Source: a bacterium (Candidatus Gribaldobacteria) CG07_land_8_20_14_0_80_33_18 (GTDB taxonomy: Bacteria > Patescibacteriota > Minisyncoccia > Minisyncoccales > CG1-02-41-26). Taken from it: a stretch of 16,753 nucleotides of DNA. The translations under genes and the position numbers were made by a program. Below the pieces are notes generated by a model that was not told the DNA's origin, ran no database searches, and saw only the letters and a program-made list of their open reading frames with translations. This document shows positions 6,623-12,200 of the stretch, in pieces. Each line of letters starts with the position of its first letter. The first letter of the stretch is position 1. The stretch spans positions 1-16,753 of the forward strand of contig PEWP01000045.1 of NCBI GenBank assembly GCA_002779425.1, read 5' to 3'.

Positions 6623-7302
6623 TTAGCTGCTTGTTTAAACCAATGACCAAATTTACATTCTGGACTATGTAAGGGAGGTTTATCGTTTCTTAACAAAATA
6701 ACAGCTTTTCTAAAAAGTTCTGGCACATAAGACGGGTCTGTTTTGATTTCTTTAATTTCTTTCTTAAATGGTAAACGATCGCCAAAACCATTTTCTTTAT
6801 TAACAATATAAAAAGCAAAATAACCTTTCCGTAGAGTAGAATAACCATTTTTTTCTAAAAGAAAAGTATAAACATCCATTTGTAACTGAAAACGGTCGTA
6901 AATATTAGCATTACTACTACCAGTGGATTTATAATCAAAGGGGGCTAATTTCCCATCAGGAAATTCTAAAACATCATCCACTGCACCAAAGAGAGTTGCT
7001 TTTAATTCAGAATCGTAATATCGTATACCTTTAAAATTACTACGCCATTCATTTAACAATTCTTGGTTGGAAAAAAGTTTAGCAGAAACATTATGAGATG
7101 TAAGTAAGGGGTGTGATTCATCTTTTTTACGATAATTATCAAATTCTTGTTTTAAGAGAGTGTCTATGGCTGCATTAAGCGCATAAGGATAAGGTGGTGG
7201 TCTTCTAATTCCTTCTCGTTTTTCTAACCAAAAACAAAGCGGGCATTCTTTAAATAAATTCAAACTTGATGGCGAAAGTTGTATTGGCTTATTATTATTC
7301 AT
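6616..7302 (-). CDS. RecB/Cas4-like PD-(D/E)XK nuclease family protein, C-terminus probably frameshifted
   Basis: A 228-aa soluble protein. It starts with LSPSSLNLFKECPLCFWLEK, the N-terminal motif of RecB-family PD-(D/E)XK nucleases, with cysteines C20 and C23. The nuclease core follows: GAVDDVLEF (D109/D110), then the metal-binding D123-Y-K125, then QLQMDVY with Q141 and Y145 as the RecB-family QxxxY motif. C216 lies near the C-terminus (HSPECKFGHW). In Cas4-like relatives paired terminal cysteines bind an iron-sulfur cluster; here the final pair appears incomplete, with Gly219 where a second Cys would sit. No cas genes are nearby, so a general DNA exonuclease or repair role is more likely than CRISPR adaptation. 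The frame stops at KQAANF, but the adjacent frame continues plausibly. The start lies 2 nt after the upstream gene's stop, so the two are probably coupled. Confidence 0.8.
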   Translation of the reverse strand: MNNNKPIQLSPSSLNLFKECPLCFWLEKREGIRRPPPYPYALNAAIDTLLKQEFDNYRKKDESHPLLTSHNVSAKLFSNQELLNEWRSNFKGIRYYDSELKATLFGAVDDVLEFPDGKLAPFDYKSTGSSNANIYDRFQLQMDVYTFLLEKNGYSTLRKGYFAFYIVNKENGFGDRLPFKKEIKEIKTDPSYVPELFRKAVILLRNDKPPLHSPECKFGHWFKQAANF

Positions 7303-7304
7303 TT

Positions 7305-8375
7305 TTATTTATTTTTAGCTATATCGCGCACTAAAACTTGGATAGAAAAAATACCATAGGAATGAGGAGTAACTTTAATGGTATATTCTCCTGCTTTGTC
7401 GGGAGTAAAATTAAATCTTTTTTGAAATGGAGCTGCGGGATTTTCTAGACTTCCTTCAAAAAGTTCTTCTTTGCTAATATAAAAAATCGTCTTTTGGCCC
7501 GGATTTTTTAATTCTATTTCCAAAGAAAATTTCGGCAATATCCTTGGTTGGGCTGTGAGTTTTACGTCTAAAATCATTTCTTTATTTTCTTTTGACAAAG
7601 AAAAACTGGCTATTCTCGGTTCACCCGGTTCTACATTATTCGGAACCACGGTTCCTTTTTTTCCGCATTGCGCGCATTCATCCAGCCAAACTGCCGTGCC
7701 GGGAAAACTTTTTTCCCAGAGAATCGGATGTTTTTTATTTTCCAATTTTTCAGATAACGACATTAAAGAAATAACCAAGCCAACCGCTAAAATACTGGAA
7801 ATAAGTATTATCATTATCGCTTGTTTTTTGGAACGGAACTTAGTTTTTGCCTGCGCCTCTACATATTTTCTTTTCTTTTCCATTAATTTTGCTTTTTTTT
7901 CTTCAACGATTTCTAAAGCAAAACCAATCTTTATTTTTGCTAAGAAAAGCAAAACCGCGCGTTCAAGTTGAGAAGCAGTGATTAGAGCAGAAAGAACGAA
8001 ACCGGACCAAAACAAAAAATCAATAACTCTCCCTCTAATTGAACCGGCTAATGACCAAGAAAAATTGTTATCTATTATACCAGTTTGTATATGGGAGAAA
8101 AGTTGATAGCCGTAACTAAAATAAAAAAACAGAGCCAGCCCTGACAACAGCGCTGTTAAAAAACCTGTTAAATTGATTAAATTATAAACTAAACATATAA
8201 CTAAATAAACTGAACATAAAATTAAAAAGAAATTCATGGATTGCTCGAAGTCAAGCTTTGCCTGTCTGACAATACAAAAAAAGATCAACAAAACAAAAAA
8301 GAAAAATACCCAAGCAGCAATACTTAAAATTTTTGAAAAAGTCTTCCAAATAATCTTCCCGACGGAGAATTTCAT
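7305..8375 (-). CDS. Multi-pass membrane protein with extracytoplasmic beta-rich domain, unknown function
   Basis: A 356-aa protein that I do not recognise. Hydrophobic segments lie near residues 14-36, 46-70, 72-90, 118-138 and 186-205. Between the fourth and fifth is a charged cytoplasmic helix rich in Lys and Glu (EEKKAKLMEKKRKYVEAQAKTK). After the last segment, about 150 residues form a probable external domain. It begins with a conspicuous C-A-Q-C pair (DECAQCGKKG) and then strand-rich sequence ending FTPDKAGEYTIKV, typical of Ig-like or carbohydrate-binding beta-sandwiches. The CxxC could bind metal or form a disulfide. The gene ends 2 nt before the nuclease gene begins. The start at 8375 follows a weak purine stretch in the relic tail upstream. 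Confidence 0.65.
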   Translation of the reverse strand: MKFSVGKIIWKTFSKILSIAAWVFFFFVLLIFFCIVRQAKLDFEQSMNFFLILCSVYLVICLVYNLINLTGFLTALLSGLALFFYFSYGYQLFSHIQTGIIDNNFSWSLAGSIRGRVIDFLFWSGFVLSALITASQLERAVLLFLAKIKIGFALEIVEEKKAKLMEKKRKYVEAQAKTKFRSKKQAIMIILISSILAVGLVISLMSLSEKLENKKHPILWEKSFPGTAVWLDECAQCGKKGTVVPNNVEPGEPRIASFSLSKENKEMILDVKLTAQPRILPKFSLEIELKNPGQKTIFYISKEELFEGSLENPAAPFQKRFNFTPDKAGEYTIKVTPHSYGIFSIQVLVRDIAKNK

Positions 8376-8377
8376 AT

Positions 8378-8473
8378 TTATCTTTTCTCAATTAATTTTA
8401 CGACTTTTTGTTTGGCTTCCTCTAAAAGTTGTTTTGCTTTTTTGTACGTCGAGTGAGATTTGCAGATTAGATT
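8378..8473 (-). pseudogene. C-terminal coding relic without a start codon
   Basis: The 128-bp gap between two hypothetical genes holds a 31-codon open frame between stops. It encodes the helical tail STYKKAKQLLEEAKQKVVKL followed by IEKR and TAA. No start codon is available and the frame opens after a TGA at 8474. The end resembles the tail at 6575-6622 (LLEEAKREVKEMIEK). It looks like the 3' remnant of a gene removed by deletion. LLEEAK-type helices also end some type I restriction specificity subunits, but I cannot assign a family. Confidence 0.4.
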
Positions 8474-8503
8474 TCATCGGAATGTTTTTTTGCCAGCCAT
8501 ATT

Positions 8504-8812
8504 TTATTCTTGAATGTTATCAAAGATGGTTACATTTCCTTTTTCATATTTTCCCATCTCACAGCCATCGTAGTAAAAATGATCACAATCTTGATAAAAA
8601 AATAAAGACAACTTATTGTCTAAGGTAATAATGAAACCTCTGCCGCTACAGCTAGGCAAGGGATGAATATCTATTCGTTTGCTTTCTCCAAAAAGTTTCA
8701 TAGCATAATCAAGCTTCTCAGATTTAATGCCTTGCTTCTTGGCTACATAGCGCAAAAAAGTTTTAGGAGTAAAACGGATTAGTAATTTAGTAAACCAATT
8801 TATTTTTAACAT
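8504..8812 (-). CDS. Small hypothetical protein
   Basis: A 102-aa protein with no signal peptide or clear membrane helix. The N-terminal 35 residues are basic and amphipathic (TKLLIRFTPKTFLRYVAKKQG). The C-terminal half is strand-rich with aromatic and acidic residues (LFFYQDCDHFYYDGCEMGKY) and three cysteines (C55, C76, C84). I recognise no family. It starts 31 nt downstream of the NYN gene and probably shares its promoter. A small RNA- or protein-binding role would fit the charge pattern but is speculative. Confidence 0.55.
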   Translation of the reverse strand: MLKINWFTKLLIRFTPKTFLRYVAKKQGIKSEKLDYAMKLFGESKRIDIHPLPSCSGRGFIITLDNKLSLFFYQDCDHFYYDGCEMGKYEKGNVTIFDNIQE

Positions 8813-8843
8813 AACTATATTATTCTGTAACTTTTATTATTTT

Positions 8844-9404
8844 TTATATTAACGATTCGGGTAAGAATTGTTCTATTTCTTCTGACCGTAATAATCTAAC
8901 ATCGTCGGCAACACTTGAAAGACCATACGATTGACCCTTAGGAATTCCCACATATTGAACTTTTTTTCCGAAAGCCCGAACTTCCTCAACCGCTGCCACT
9001 AAATCCGTATCAGAACTCACCAAATAAGCAATATCGTATTTATCCTCTCTGGCAAACCTAATCATTTCTACGGCTAAACGAACATCAACACCCTTCTCGT
9101 GGTGAGTTTTGTCAGGGTGGCGAATAACATGACCTAAGGTAATAATAATATTTTGCTGTTGAAGTTTCCCAATAAGTTTTTGCTGGTTGGCATATAACTG
9201 TTCGCTTTTTGGATTATTACGTTCACGCTTAATCGTTCCGAGATAATACCTAATCTCTAATAATTCATTTGGTTTAACTAACCATTCGGCAAATTTTCTA
9301 AAATCGAAATCAATCAAACTATATTTTCCATCCAACTTAGATGTCAAATCTTTTAATTTAAAATAAAAATTACTGCCATCAATAAAGACGAATGCTCTTT
9401 TCAT
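8844..9404 (-). CDS. NYN-domain (LabA/DUF88, PIN-like) predicted ribonuclease
   Basis: A 186-aa soluble protein with a complete NYN/PIN-like acidic site: D9 in FVFIDGSNFY, D107 in KGVDVRLAVEM, and D132 and D134 in SSDTDL. The SSDTDLVAAVEEVRAFGKKVQYVG stretch is diagnostic of LabA/DUF88 proteins. The family is predicted to cleave RNA with Mg2+ or Mn2+; some members act in RNA processing or decay and some in toxin-like roles. Here the substrate is unknown. The ATG at 9404 has no Shine-Dalgarno sequence. It is preceded directly by a T-rich run and a hairpin, and by a strong promoter about 57-85 nt upstream, an arrangement that suggests control at the leader. The ABC permease ends 175 bp upstream, so this gene begins a separate unit. 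Confidence 0.85.
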   Translation of the reverse strand: MKRAFVFIDGSNFYFKLKDLTSKLDGKYSLIDFDFRKFAEWLVKPNELLEIRYYLGTIKRERNNPKSEQLYANQQKLIGKLQQQNIIITLGHVIRHPDKTHHEKGVDVRLAVEMIRFAREDKYDIAYLVSSDTDLVAAVEEVRAFGKKVQYVGIPKGQSYGLSSVADDVRLLRSEEIEQFLPESLI

Positions 9405-9444
9405 AAAAATAAAAACCGCCGTCCCGGTAAACCGAGAGAGCGGT
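9405..9444 (-). promoter_or_regulatory. Terminator-like hairpin in the NYN leader, abutting the start codon
   Basis: On the minus strand the leader forms an outer stem ACCGC/GCGGT (9440-9444 with 9415-9419) and an inner stem CGGT/ACCG (9425-9428 with 9431-9434) around an AA loop. It is followed by TTTTTATTTTT directly before the ATG. Hairpin plus T-run is the signature of an intrinsic terminator, so this is either an attenuator for the NYN gene or the end of a small RNA of about 50 nt. Confidence 0.55.
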
Positions 9445-9460
9445 GGGATTAACTACTTTA

Positions 9461-9488
9461 AGTATACCAAAGCCAAGGCCCCTGTCAA
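9461..9488 (-). promoter_or_regulatory. Strong sigma70-like promoter for the NYN gene or a small RNA
   Basis: Read on the minus strand, a perfect TTGACA (9483-9488) is followed after 16 bp by TATACT (9461-9466), one base from TATAAT. Transcription would begin near 9454, giving a leader of about 50 nt before the NYN ATG. This is one of the two best promoter matches in the window. Confidence 0.7.
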
Positions 9489-9545
9489 GCCCTGTTTGCA
9501 ATTTATTTGTCTTAAAATTTGGCCAATACTTCATTATTTTGCCTG

Positions 9546-9569
9546 CCCCGTAGTTCCAGCTTAGCGGGG
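9546..9569. repeat. Short palindromic intergenic repeat (CCGTAGTTCCAGC core)
   Basis: CCCCG (9546-9550) pairs with CGGGG (9565-9569) around a 14-nt loop. The core CCGTAGTTCCAGC at 9548-9560 is 12/13 identical to the core of the element at 5080-5092. It lies just after the permease stop. It may help end or protect the permease transcript, but there is no T-run. Confidence 0.55.
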
Positions 9570-9579
9570 TAACGGTCAT

Positions 9580-10332
9580 TTAATTTTTAGGCCTGGATTT
9601 TGAAAAAAGATAACTTCCTATAATTAATATTGCAATCGTAATAGAGCTTAAAACTAATAAATCAGTAAAAAGTCCGAAATGAGAAACATTAATTAGAGTA
9701 TGCCTTAAACCATCAACTCCGTAAGAAAGAGGATTAATAGCTATAATAATCTTAAAAGTTTTTGGCAGACCATCTAAAGGAAATAAGGCGCCGGAAAGAA
9801 AAAATAATGGCATAATCAAAAAATTCATAATCAGCTGAAAACCCTGCATATCCTCCAAGACAGAGGCAATTGCCGTACCGAGAGCGGTGAAAAGCAAAGA
9901 AATAAGAAAAATAAAAAATAGCGCCAATGGTAAAAGAAAAATGTTTTGTGGTTTGAATCCTACAAAAAAAGAAAGAAAAAGTATTATTAATCCCTGAAGA
10001 GAAGCAATGGTGGCCCCTCCCAATGTTCTCCCCAACATAATTTTAAAACGGGAGACAGGAGCAACTAATGTTTCTTTAAGAAAGCCGAATTGTCTGTCCC
10101 AAATAACTTCTATTCCGGAAAAAAGAGCGGTAAAAATTATTCCCATTGCTATCACACCGGGCACCAAAAAATTAATGTAATTTCCCTCTCCTGCTTTCCG
10201 AAATATCGGACCTAAACCAAAACCCAAAGCCACCAAAAAAAGAAGGGGTTGTCCCAAAGAACCTATAATTCTCGTTTTTGAACGAAAATATCTTTTTAAT
10301 TGTCTTAACCAAAGAACATAAATTACATTCAT
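9580..10332 (-). CDS. ABC-2 type exporter permease (DrrB-like)
   Basis: A 250-aa integral membrane protein with about six helices, at roughly residues 24-42, 54-75, 105-128, 131-155, 167-187 and 222-243. The segment DRQFGFLKETLVAPVSRFKIMLGRTLGG (about 78-105) is the conserved cytoplasmic coupling region of ABC-2 permeases such as DrrB and NodJ-type exporters. It is preceded by a basic N-terminus typical of the family. It should pair with the ATPase encoded 4 nt upstream to export a small hydrophobic molecule, glycolipid or polymer; the substrate cannot be read from sequence. Length is normal for the family. Confidence 0.88.
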   Translation of the reverse strand: MNVIYVLWLRQLKRYFRSKTRIIGSLGQPLLFLVALGFGLGPIFRKAGEGNYINFLVPGVIAMGIIFTALFSGIEVIWDRQFGFLKETLVAPVSRFKIMLGRTLGGATIASLQGLIILFLSFFVGFKPQNIFLLPLALFFIFLISLLFTALGTAIASVLEDMQGFQLIMNFLIMPLFFLSGALFPLDGLPKTFKIIIAINPLSYGVDGLRHTLINVSHFGLFTDLLVLSSITIAILIIGSYLFSKSRPKN

Positions 10333-10336
10333 ATTT

Positions 10337-11164
10337 TTATCTGTTATGGATTCTTCTTTGCAGGCGTAAATTGTCGATGGCGTTCGCTGTTTCTTCGCGA
10401 ATGGTATCCCCGGTAAGTTTCAAAAAAGCCTTCTCCAGCGTTTTGGTGCGAGTTTTAGCCATTAGCTTCGAAGGAGTTGCCTGGGCGATTATTTTTCCAT
10501 GGTCAATAATGGCAACTTGCCTTGCTACATTTTCCGCTTCTTCCATATAGTGGGTGGTGAAAAAAATGGTAATTTGTTCGGTCTTATTCAAATTCTTGAT
10601 ATAAGTCCAAATATGATTTCTCGTCTGCGGGTCAAGACCTAAGGTCGGTTCGTCCAAAAACAAAATCTTCGGATGATGAAGCAGGCCCCTGGCAATCTCC
10701 AACCTTCGTTTCATTCCGCCTGAAAATGTTTTTACTAAACTGTTTTTTCTGTCCCACAATTCAACAATTCGAAGAAGTTCCTCCATTCTTTTCTTTCTCA
10801 CTTCCTTGGGTATTCTATAAAGGATGCCGTGAAATTCCATATTTTCATATGTCGTTAATTCCTCATCAAGGCTGGGGTCCTGGAAAACAATTCCGAAAGA
10901 TTTTCTGGCAGCGTCTTGGTTTTCCCAGGGATTAATTCCGTTCAGAAGAATTGCGCCTTTTGAAGGCGCAAGTAAAGTTGTCATCATTCTAATAGAGGTG
11001 GTTTTTCCGGCTCCGTTCGGACCTAAAAAAGCAAAAATTTCTCCCCGGCCAACAGTAAAAGAAATATTATCAACCGCAACAAAGTCCCCAAATTTTTTGG
11101 TAAGCCCGAATACTTCAATAATATTTGAATTTCTAGCTTGAAGATTTTCCATAGATGCTATCAA
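10337..11164 (-). CDS. ABC transporter ATP-binding protein (DrrA-like)
   Basis: ATPase subunit of the exporter, about 275 aa. All ABC signatures are present in order: Walker A GPNGAGKTT near residue 48, the Q-loop in FGIVFQDPSLDEELT, signature SGGMKRRLEIARGLL, Walker B ILFLDEPTLGLD, and the switch His in FFTTHYMEEAE. The C-terminal extension after the switch is typical of DrrA/CcmA-like exporters. I place the start at TTG 11164 because AGGAGG (11174-11179) lies 9 nt upstream of it. The in-frame ATG at 11173 touches AGGAGG with no spacing, which is unfavourable, and an ATG at 11152 is 21 nt away. The core is unaffected by the choice. It is coupled to the permease, with a 4-nt gap. Confidence 0.88.
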   Translation of the reverse strand: MIASMENLQARNSNIIEVFGLTKKFGDFVAVDNISFTVGRGEIFAFLGPNGAGKTTSIRMMTTLLAPSKGAILLNGINPWENQDAARKSFGIVFQDPSLDEELTTYENMEFHGILYRIPKEVRKKRMEELLRIVELWDRKNSLVKTFSGGMKRRLEIARGLLHHPKILFLDEPTLGLDPQTRNHIWTYIKNLNKTEQITIFFTTHYMEEAENVARQVAIIDHGKIIAQATPSKLMAKTRTKTLEKAFLKLTGDTIREETANAIDNLRLQRRIHNR

Positions 11165-11173
11165 TTTTAACAT

Positions 11174-11179
11174 CCTCCT
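11174..11179 (-). promoter_or_regulatory. Consensus Shine-Dalgarno site of the ABC ATPase
   Basis: The minus strand reads AAAGGAGG immediately followed by ATG. This is the only full consensus ribosome-binding site I found in the window. Its zero spacing to the ATG favours the in-frame TTG nine bases further on. Confidence 0.6.
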
Positions 11180-11330
11180 TTAATCTTTACAATTCTTAAA
11201 AGGGTTTAATTGTATCGTTTAATTGGATTGTTTCTGCAGTAAGCATCTACTTGGTTCTGGAAATTCCAATGTGAAGCCATTTTATCTGGCATCAGAGAAT
11301 AAAAATAAATTCCAATAATAAAGGATTATT

Positions 11331-11558
11331 TTAACGATTTTTCAAATGGTTAGGAACATCAGAAGCCAAAATTCCACCAATCAATAAGATCATTCCTAAA
11401 ATAATTCCTCCTCTAAAAAACCAAAGGATCCATCGTGGTTCAACAGTGACTACTCAAAATTCAAGAATAACATCAACTACACCAAAAGTTACAATCATAA
11501 ATCCTCCCAGAGATTTTACTTGCCTTATTCCTCCTAAAAATCCTAAATATTTACCCAT
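11331..11558 (-). pseudogene. Small two-helix membrane protein ORF interrupted by an in-frame TGA
   Basis: A 76-codon frame runs from ATG at 11558 to TAA at 11331 with one TGA at codon 35 (11454-11456). Before it the peptide is MGKYLGFLGGIRQ... followed by hydrophobic FMIVTFGVVDVILEF. After it come VVTVEPRWILWFF and a second hydrophobic stretch, GIILGMILLIGGILA, ending SDVPNHLKNR. The second half reads as a natural continuation, so the frame was probably a single gene. Reading TGA as Trp would complete it (EFW-VV), but other genes in the window end in TGA, so a nonsense mutation or sequencing error is more likely. A TATAAT at 11605-11610 could drive it. I recognise no family. It lies in the 550-bp interval between the ABC ATPase and the RRM gene; the stretch 11180-11330 shows nothing else I can support. 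Confidence 0.5.
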
Positions 11559-11604
11559 ATTATTTTTTGCTGATTAATAAACGTTAAACTTCGACTTTCT
11601 TTTT

Positions 11605-11610
11605 ATTATA
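11605..11610 (-). promoter_or_regulatory. Candidate -10 element upstream of the interrupted small ORF
   Basis: The minus strand has a perfect TATAAT, with TTTATT 17 bp upstream as a weak -35 element. It lies about 47 nt before the ATG at 11558 and after the RRM terminator, so a fresh promoter is expected here. Confidence 0.35.
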
Positions 11611-11676
11611 ACAAATTTTAAAAAATAAATAAAATGGTAAAAACAATGGAATGAAAAATTCACTTAGTATGATAAC

Positions 11677-11714
11677 AAAAATTCCCCTCCGCCAAAAGGC
11701 GGAGGGGAATTTTT
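11677..11714 (-). terminator. Strong intrinsic terminator of the RRM gene
   Basis: A perfect 17-bp inverted repeat, including AATTCCCCTCCGCC, surrounds a 4-nt loop (11694-11697) and is flanked by A and T runs. On the minus strand it ends in TTTTT and sits about 12 nt after the RRM stop codon. It would also work on the plus strand. Confidence 0.9.
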
Positions 11715-11726
11715 AATGTTTTTCAA

Positions 11727-12047
11727 TTACCAGCTCTTTCTGCGATTACCACCAAATCCACGTCCTCCGCGGTCAAACCCGCCCGAACTTGAGCGAGGCT
11801 CCATCGGTCGAGCTTCATTGACAGTAATATTCCGTCCGTCAAGCTCTTTTCCATTGAACATCTCAATGGCTTTTTGAGCTTCTTCTTCGGAAGACATTTC
11901 AACAAAACCAAATCCTTTTGAACGGCCATTCGTTCTATCGGTAATAATGGTTGCCGATTCAACGGTTCCGGCCTGAGAAAATGTCTTTTTCAAAGTATCC
12001 TGGGTGGTGTCGTATGACAATCCACCTACATATAATTTTTTTGCCAT
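11727..12047 (-). CDS. RRM-type RNA-binding protein with glycine/arginine-rich tail
   Basis: A 106-aa protein made of one RNA recognition motif (about residues 3-80) and an RGG-like tail (FDRGGRGFGGNRRKSW). RNP2 is LYVGGL (5-10) and RNP1 is KGFGFVEM (44-51), both with the expected aromatic residues for RNA stacking. Small single-RRM proteins of this type resemble cyanobacterial Rbp proteins and plant glycine-rich proteins, several of which are cold-induced and bind mRNA; a role in RNA chaperoning or stability is inferred. It is monocistronic, with a strong terminator. The leader shares a motif with that of its paralog at 14919-15194. A 65-nt stretch (11851-11915) is identical in the paralog. 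Confidence 0.92.
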   Translation of the reverse strand: MAKKLYVGGLSYDTTQDTLKKTFSQAGTVESATIITDRTNGRSKGFGFVEMSSEEEAQKAIEMFNGKELDGRNITVNEARPMEPRSSSGGFDRGGRGFGGNRRKSW

Positions 12048-12075
12048 ATTATTTCTTTACATAAAACTAATAATG

Positions 12076-12093
12076 AGTAAGTCGACCTATCTT
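12076..12093 (-). promoter_or_regulatory. Shared RRM leader motif, copy 1
   Basis: On the minus strand AAGATAG then GTCGACTTACT lies 29 nt before the RRM start. The other RRM gene has AAGATAG, four extra bases, then GTCGGCTTACT 30 nt before its start. The six bases CTTACT can pair with AGTAAG at 12150-12155, at the 5' end of the leader. The surrounding leader sequence is much less alike. Confidence 0.5.
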
Positions 12094-12170
12094 CTTTACC
12101 TCTTGAACCTACACACTATTACGTTATGTAAGAAAAGAGAAACAAGAAACTTACTGTTTTATATTTTCTC

Positions 12171-12176
12171 ATTATA
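12171..12176 (-). promoter_or_regulatory. Candidate -10 element for the 106-aa RRM gene
   Basis: A TATAAT on the minus strand lies about 124 nt before the RRM start, between the Ca-ATPase stop and the leader. No acceptable -35 hexamer lies 16-18 bp upstream, so the call is weak. No terminator is visible after the ATPase, so read-through from it is possible. Confidence 0.3.
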
Positions 12177-12200
12177 TTTATAAAAAATCAATTCTTTTCA

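Noticed and set aside
6616..7302. Cas4 and a nearby CRISPR system.
   Set aside because: No cas genes or regularly spaced repeats are present; the RecB-like nuclease motif alone does not make a Cas4.
9379..9579. A 66-codon minus-strand frame starting right after the permease stop (TAAATG).
   Set aside because: It is built from the palindromic repeat, the NYN promoter and the leader hairpin, overlaps the NYN start and has no protein-like pattern.
11454..11456. TGA recoded as Gly (as in some CPR groups) or Trp.
   Set aside because: The glycosylase ends in TGA at an exact ATGA overlap, and TGG is used for Trp throughout, so the standard bacterial code fits better.
11723..11962. A 79-codon frame overlapping the RRM gene in another frame.
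   Set aside because: It is a shadow of the RRM gene; the RRM frame has RNP1 and RNP2 and the paralog does not keep this second frame.
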